DNA of 9,191 nt, from the NCBI GenBank assembly GCA_028275265.1, contig JAPWUZ010000089.1, positions 1 through 9,191 of the forward strand, read 5' to 3'. This DNA is from Armatimonadota bacterium (GTDB taxonomy: Bacteria; Armatimonadota; HRBIN16). The translations under genes were made by a program, and so were the position numbers. A model generated the notes under the pieces. The model was given only the letters and a program-made list of their open reading frames with translations, made no database searches and was not told the DNA's origin. This document shows positions 6,618 through 9,191 of this stretch, piece after piece (position 1 is the stretch's first letter; every line of letters starts with the position of its first letter).

Positions 6618-7594
6618 TGGGTGTTCACCTGCTGCTGTTCTGTGACGGCAGTGTTCGTGGCAACCCCGGTCCCGCAGGCATCGGCGTGGTGGTGGCTGAT
6701 GAGAACGGTATGCCCCTGAAGCGGTTCGGGGAGCAGTTACCACCCTGCACCAACAACGAGGCGGAATACCATGCCCTCGTGAGAGGCTTGCGCGAGTGTC
6801 TCCGTATGGGTGCTTCCCATGTGGAGGTCTACATGGACAGCGACTTAGTGCGCCTGCAGGTGCTGGGGGATTACCAGGTCAATGCGCCTCACCTGCAGGC
6901 ACTGTGTGAGCAAGCACGGCAGTTGCTACAGCGGTTCTCCGCTTGGCGACTGGAACGCATTGAGAGCGAGCGCAACCTTGCGCATACCTACGCCAACATC
7001 GCCAGCACGCAGAACAGGCTACGACCGCACGCTGTAAGGCGTGAGGTTCACATAGACACCCAACACAACATCACAAAAGGAGGTTCAGAGACCATGAAAC
7101 TCGTGGTAACAGCACAAGCACAGACCTTGCCCGAAGACGTGTATGTGGTGGCACTGCTTGCGGTCGAGGCGCAAAACGGAGCCTACGGTGAGCAGTTGGT
7201 GTGGCAGTTGCAGGTGGCAGAAGGTGAGTATGAGGGAGCCACCCTGAAGGCATGGACGAACGCCAGCACCGCCGTCAACAGCAAAGCCGTCAAGTGGGCA
7301 TCGGCGTTTGCAGGACGCCCCTTCCGTCAGGGCGAGGAGATTGACTTGCTGGCACTGGTGGGCAAGCGGGCGCGGGCAGTGGTGAACCAGAAGCAAGCCA
7401 CGAACGGCAACATCTATGCGCGTGTCACCGACATCCTGCCCCTGCCCCAGAAGCGGGTGCAGGCACAGGTGGCGCCCCGACCTGCCCCGACGCAGGTGAG
7501 GGTGAAGGATGGCATGGTGGCAGTGCCCGCCACGTCGCAGGGCTTCTACGAAGACGAATATGACCCAGAAGACCCGTTTGCGGATGCTGAGTAG
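6617..7594 (+). CDS. RNase H (RVT_3 type) continuous in frame with an SSB-like protein
   Basis: The 325-codon frame starts at ATG 6617, overlapping the previous stop by one base, with GAGAGGTG at 6602-6609. Residues 1-130 are RNase H-like, an enzyme that cleaves RNA in RNA-DNA hybrids: Asp10 (FCDGSVRGNPGPAG), Glu50 (TNNEAEYHAL) and Asp74 (YMDSDLV) are the expected catalytic acids. The usual fourth Asp is His123 (NLAHTYAN), a change I recall as common in some RVT_3 proteins. The frame then runs with no stop through a linker (131-159) lacking obvious structure into a second protein starting at Met160. The linker DNA contains a strong ribosome site, so two products are likely: a fusion and the separate second protein. 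An upstream ATG at 6590 is possible. In the operon it could remove RNA primers or R-loops at the origin. Confidence 0.85.
   Translation: MGVHLLLFCDGSVRGNPGPAGIGVVVADENGMPLKRFGEQLPPCTNNEAEYHALVRGLRECLRMGASHVEVYMDSDLVRLQVLGDYQVNAPHLQALCEQARQLLQRFSAWRLERIESERNLAHTYANIASTQNRLRPHAVRREVHIDTQHNITKGGSETMKLVVTAQAQTLPEDVYVVALLAVEAQNGAYGEQLVWQLQVAEGEYEGATLKAWTNASTAVNSKAVKWASAFAGRPFRQGEEIDLLALVGKRARAVVNQKQATNGNIYARVTDILPLPQKRVQAQVAPRPAPTQVRVKDGMVAVPATSQGFYEDEYDPEDPFADAE
7077..7084 (+). promoter_or_regulatory. Internal ribosome binding site for the SSB-like protein
   Basis: AAGGAGGT lies inside the RNase H reading frame, and its AGGAGG core (7078-7083) is 10 nt before ATG 7094. It is among the strongest ribosome sites in the window. 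It supports independent translation of the downstream half. Confidence 0.75.
7094..7594 (+). CDS. Probable ssDNA-binding protein (DUF669/OB-fold-like), internal start
   Basis: Translation from ATG 7094 gives 166 aa in the same frame as the RNase H. Residues 1-117 look like a beta-rich single domain: VYVVALLAVEAQNG, QLVWQLQVAEGEYEGATL, then KAVKWASAFAGRPF and ARAVVNQKQATNGNIYARVTDILPL. The layout recalls phage DUF669-type proteins with an OB-like fold. A Pro/Gln/Arg-rich linker leads to an acidic tail, FYEDEYDPEDPFADAE, resembling the protein-docking tip of bacterial SSB. Its place in a replication operon agrees with ssDNA protection. The family is suggested from pattern, not from a search. 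It may also be made as the C-terminal half of the RNase H fusion. Confidence 0.65.
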   Translation: MKLVVTAQAQTLPEDVYVVALLAVEAQNGAYGEQLVWQLQVAEGEYEGATLKAWTNASTAVNSKAVKWASAFAGRPFRQGEEIDLLALVGKRARAVVNQKQATNGNIYARVTDILPLPQKRVQAQVAPRPAPTQVRVKDGMVAVPATSQGFYEDEYDPEDPFADAE

Positions 7595-7597
7595 TGA

Positions 7598-7626
7598 GGG
7601 CGGGCGGGCGTGGCCCCCCCCCCCCC
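7598..7626 (+). repeat. G-run array followed by a 13-C homopolymer
   Basis: GGGCGGGCGGGCGTGG (7598-7613) is followed by 13 consecutive C (7614-7626) in the 57-bp gap between two genes. The plus strand has three G3 runs and a G2 run; the minus strand has a G13 run. Such tracts can form quadruplex-like structures and are prone to slippage and to sequencing error. The tract lies before the next ribosome site, so a length change would not shift any reading frame. Confidence 0.85.
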
Positions 7627-7651
7627 ACGACGAGAAAGGAGCGACAGACCC

Positions 7652-7999
7652 ATGATGCGAGTTAGACACACCGAACGTCGTTTCCTTTACACCGCTGACG
7701 GCAGGCACAGCGGTTGCGTGTTGGAAGACGGGTTTCTCAAGCGCAGGGCGAGCGCACAGCGTCACCAGTTGCGCTACCCTCCAGCATGGGCGTTTGAGGA
7801 GAACATCCTGCGGGAAGCGGAACGGCAGGGCGTGACACTGGTGCAGGTGGTGGACACCGACACAGGGCAGACCTACACCGCCCCCCTGAGCAGGTTCTGG
7901 ACGCATGGTGTGCGCGTGGAACGTGGCTACGGCGTGCAGGTGGCACTGCCCCTGAATCAGTGGCATAGAGAAGACCCTGTGCAGGCGAGACTGTTCTAA
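7652..7999 (+). CDS. Hypothetical protein (115 aa)
   Basis: ATG at 7652 follows AAAGGAG (7635-7641) by 10 nt; a second ATG directly follows at 7655. The N-terminus is basic (RVRHTERRFLY), with another basic patch FLKRRASAQRHQLR (28-41). A beta-rich stretch VTLVQVVDTDTGQTYTAPLSRFW (61-83) follows, and GYGVQVALPLNQW near the end. No family is recognised. Basic charge and location in the replication operon would fit nucleic-acid binding, but that is only inference. The open frame extends upstream through the C tract from a GTG at 7610, which would give a Pro-run start and was not chosen. Confidence 0.75.
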   Translation: MMRVRHTERRFLYTADGRHSGCVLEDGFLKRRASAQRHQLRYPPAWAFEENILREAERQGVTLVQVVDTDTGQTYTAPLSRFWTHGVRVERGYGVQVALPLNQWHREDPVQARLF

Positions 8000-8011
8000 G
8001 GGAGGTGACAC

Positions 8012-8206
8012 ATGGAGCGAACGAGTGACCTTTTGCGCGATGCCCTGCACCTGCTGACAGAGGCGGACTTTGCGCCAGCAGAACGGGCGGGTGCATTGCG
8101 AGCAGAGGCATACCATCGCCTGACCGAAGCCCTTAGGGACCTGGCATACATCGAGCAGGCGTTACACCGCCTGTGCGATGCGGAGGCGCAGCATGAGACC
8201 GAGTGA
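8012..8206 (+). CDS. Small helical hypothetical protein (64 aa)
   Basis: GGAGGTG (8001-8007) lies four nt before the ATG, and the gene begins 12 nt after the previous stop. The sequence is almost wholly amphipathic helix, rich in Ala, Leu, Glu and Arg, with no Gly or Pro break beyond one FAPAERAGA segment. A helical hairpin or coiled-coil partner protein is plausible. It overlaps the next small gene by 14 nt. Function unknown. Confidence 0.65.
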   Translation: MERTSDLLRDALHLLTEADFAPAERAGALRAEAYHRLTEALRDLAYIEQALHRLCDAEAQHETE

Positions 8207-8357
8207 TGACCAGGTAGCGGATGCCCTGCGGTGCATTCGGGAACGTCACCGCACGGAGCGAATGAACGGGATGGTGCTTCGCCTGTTGTTGGGCATGATG
8301 GCGGTGTCGTGGCTGGCGGTGCTGTTGCATTCGCTATGGCAGGCGTTGAGGCGATGA
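8193..8357 (+). CDS. Small single-pass membrane protein (54 aa)
   Basis: ATG at 8193 has GGAGG at 8182-8186, six nt upstream, and the frame ends at TGA 8355-8357. It overlaps the gene before by 14 nt and the nuclease gene after by four (ATGA), the pattern of coupled operon genes. Residues 1-26 are charged and soluble. Residues 28-49 (VLRLLLGMMAVSWLAVLLHSLW) form one predicted membrane helix, followed by ALRR, suggesting a positively charged anchor. It is too short for family assignment. A membrane protein in a replication operon could tether a complex or be a holin-like or toxin-like peptide; neither is supported further. Confidence 0.6.
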   Translation: MRPSDDQVADALRCIRERHRTERMNGMVLRLLLGMMAVSWLAVLLHSLWQALRR

Positions 8358-8653
8358 TTCTGCGTGAGAAGGACTTCCTGCAGGCGGTGAGGGACTACGC
8401 GCGGTTAATGGGTTGGGCAGACTACCACACGTGGCAGAGTGTTCACTCGCCTGCAGGGTTTCCTGACCTGGTGCTGGTGCGACCGCCCCGCATTGTGTTT
8501 GCGGAGTTGAAGGTGGGACGCAACCGCCCTACGCCCGCCCAGCAGGAGTGGCTGAATCTTCTCAGAGGCTGTCCTAGCGTTGAGGTATACCTGTGGACGC
8601 CAGAGGACTGGACGGAGATTGAGCGGGTGTTACGGCGCGAGGGCTTCGGGTAA
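8354..8653 (+). CDS. VRR-NUC domain nuclease
   Basis: The 99-aa protein is a stand-alone VRR-NUC domain of the PD-(D/E)XK superfamily, found in phages and mobile elements and thought to cut branched DNA. The active-site pattern is intact: Asp38 in GFPDLVLV, then FAELK with Glu51 and Lys53, and QQEWL (63-67), the helix typical of the family. The start at 8354 overlaps the previous stop by four nt; in-frame ATGs at 8336 and 8231 lie inside the preceding small gene. It ends the plus-strand operon. A role in resolving replication or recombination intermediates is inferred from family and context. Confidence 0.88.
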   Translation: MILREKDFLQAVRDYARLMGWADYHTWQSVHSPAGFPDLVLVRPPRIVFAELKVGRNRPTPAQQEWLNLLRGCPSVEVYLWTPEDWTEIERVLRREGFG

Positions 8654-8691
8654 GGACTGGGACAGGGTGAGAATGCCCTCGCCCTCGCGCC
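8634..8691. repeat. 11-bp inverted repeat between convergent genes
   Basis: GGCGCGAGGGC (8634-8644) and GCCCTCGCGCC (8681-8691) are exact inverted copies separated by 36 nt, spanning the nuclease stop and the convergent intergenic gap. The long loop and lack of a T tract make an ordinary intrinsic terminator doubtful, though a transcription-stopping role between convergent genes is possible. Confidence 0.45.
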
Positions 8692-8739
8692 TTATTGGTG
8701 TTCAGTCTGCGCGTCCAAACTCACAGTGCGCAGGCGGTT

Positions 8740-9009
8740 CTACTTGGCAAGAGCGCGTTTGTATTCTATGAGGCAGTAGCGCGTTTTCCAGCTGAGCCAC
8801 CGCCTGAGGGTAAGGCGTCCATCCCACCGTACCCACGCCTGCCAGAGGGCGATTCGCAGTTCCTGCACGACGTCCTCATAGTCTGCGCCCATGTCCAGCA
8901 GGGTTTGAATCATTGGTTGGTAGATGCGCAGGTAGTGTTCCAACACAGCCTCCGCCGTGTGTGGGTTGTAGTGGGTTTGCTTCAGTAGGTCGTTGAGGGA
9001 GCCGTCCAT
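8740..9009 (-). CDS. Sigma-70 region-2-like protein (89 aa), no region 4
   Basis: ATG at 9009 is preceded, reading on the minus strand, by ACGAGGT about eight nt upstream. The sequence follows sigma region 2: a helix AEAVLEHYLRIYQPMIQTLL (19-38) like 2.1, YEDVVQELRIALWQAWVRWD (44-63) like the 2.2 core-binding helix, and LRRWLSWKTRYCLIEYKR (68-85) like the aromatic 2.3/2.4 segment. It stops there, without region 3 or 4. A complete short protein of this type recalls RsoA of Bacillus, which works with the region-4 protein SigO. It could partner with the region-4-like regulator at 2203-3216. It may instead be a truncated remnant. It converges on the replication operon. Confidence 0.75.
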   Translation of the reverse strand: MDGSLNDLLKQTHYNPHTAEAVLEHYLRIYQPMIQTLLDMGADYEDVVQELRIALWQAWVRWDGRLTLRRWLSWKTRYCLIEYKRALAK

Positions 9010-9033
9010 CGTGTATACCTCGTTACTGATGAG

Positions 9034-9097
9034 ACAAAATGAAACACATGTGTTTCATCTTTTGGGTGTGGTTTTGTTGAAATTGTCCTCATTTTGT
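9034..9097. promoter_or_regulatory. Operator-like palindrome and flanking inverted repeat upstream of the sigma-like gene
   Basis: ATGAAACACATGTGTTTCAT (9039-9058) is a perfect 20-bp palindrome in an AT-rich gap. ACAAAATGA (9034-9042) overlaps its left end and is repeated inverted as TCATTTTGT (9089-9097). The position 30-88 bp before the minus-strand sigma-like start suits a repressor or activator site. No convincing -35/-10 pair was identified beside it. The binding protein is unknown. Confidence 0.6.
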
Positions 9098-9102
9098 AGG
9101 CA

Positions 9103-9191
9103 TCACGTTTGCCTGAGTTGCTGTCGCAGCAGGTTCAGGCTCAGGTTGCACAGGTTTTTGACCTGCTCTGTGGGCATGTCCAGCACCAGGG
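9103..9191 (-). CDS. C-terminal end of an unidentified gene (partial)
   Basis: Reading on the minus strand from the window edge, an open frame gives 28 residues ending LNLLRQQLRQT and a TGA stop at 9105-9103. The residues, DMPTEQVKNLCNLSLNLLRQQ, look like an amphipathic helix with normal codon use for this element. It lies upstream of the sigma-like gene in the same direction, separated by 93 nt that contain the palindrome. Too little is visible to name it. Confidence 0.5.
   Translation of the reverse strand, partial: LVLDMPTEQVKNLCNLSLNLLRQQLRQT

Noticed and set aside
7085..8116. Long minus-strand open frame of 343 codons
   Set aside because: It lies opposite three well-supported plus-strand genes, is rich in Cys, His and Arg in the way of a shadow frame, and has no recognisable domain.
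8634..8691. Intrinsic terminator for the convergent genes
   Set aside because: The 36-nt loop and missing T tract do not fit; recorded only as an inverted repeat.

Overview
The window is bacterial DNA, roughly 55-62% G+C by eye, with strong AGGAGG-type ribosome sites and a tRNA gene that encodes its own CCA end. The lineage cannot be fixed from the sequence. The glycosidase-like gene at the left edge belongs to a type I associate with Armatimonadota, Planctomycetota and Chloroflexota, but that is only an impression.

Left flank (1-997): the host chromosome, with a truncated glycoside-hydrolase-like gene on the minus strand (1-704), then a tRNA-Arg(CCT) gene (922-997) behind a clear sigma-70 promoter. 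From about 998 rightwards the content is that of an integrative mobile element. A tyrosine recombinase (1082-2017) starts 85 bp after the tRNA 3' end, the usual arrangement of an element inserted at a tRNA gene. No second copy of the tRNA 3' end was seen, so the right end of the element probably lies outside the window.

Element core (2018-8653, all plus strand): a highly structured 182-nt region leads into a regulator with a sigma-region-4-like C-terminal helix-turn-helix (2203-3216). A tightly packed replication operon follows: a small protein, a 949-residue primase-polymerase/SF3 helicase with two tandem winged-helix domains, a 98-aa protein, an RNase H joined in frame to a probable ssDNA-binding protein, three small proteins (one with a single membrane helix) and a VRR-NUC nuclease. 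Most junctions are short overlaps or small gaps with a good ribosome site, implying co-transcription and translational coupling. Together the genes could prime, unwind, protect and resolve the element's own DNA. No capsid, terminase, conjugation or obvious cargo gene is visible.

Right end (8740-9191, minus strand): an 89-aa protein resembling sigma-70 region 2 alone, an AT-rich intergenic stretch with a perfect 20-bp palindrome, and the last 28 codons of an unidentified gene.

The strongest unusual signals are: (1) a three-way-junction leader before the regulator gene whose 7-nt loop is perfectly complementary to the segment running into the ribosome site; (2) a 109-bp symmetrical array of GTAACC iterons inside the primase gene, a candidate replication origin; (3) separate region-2-only and region-4-only sigma-like proteins in one element; (4) an RNase H reading frame running without a stop into an SSB-like protein that has its own internal ribosome site.
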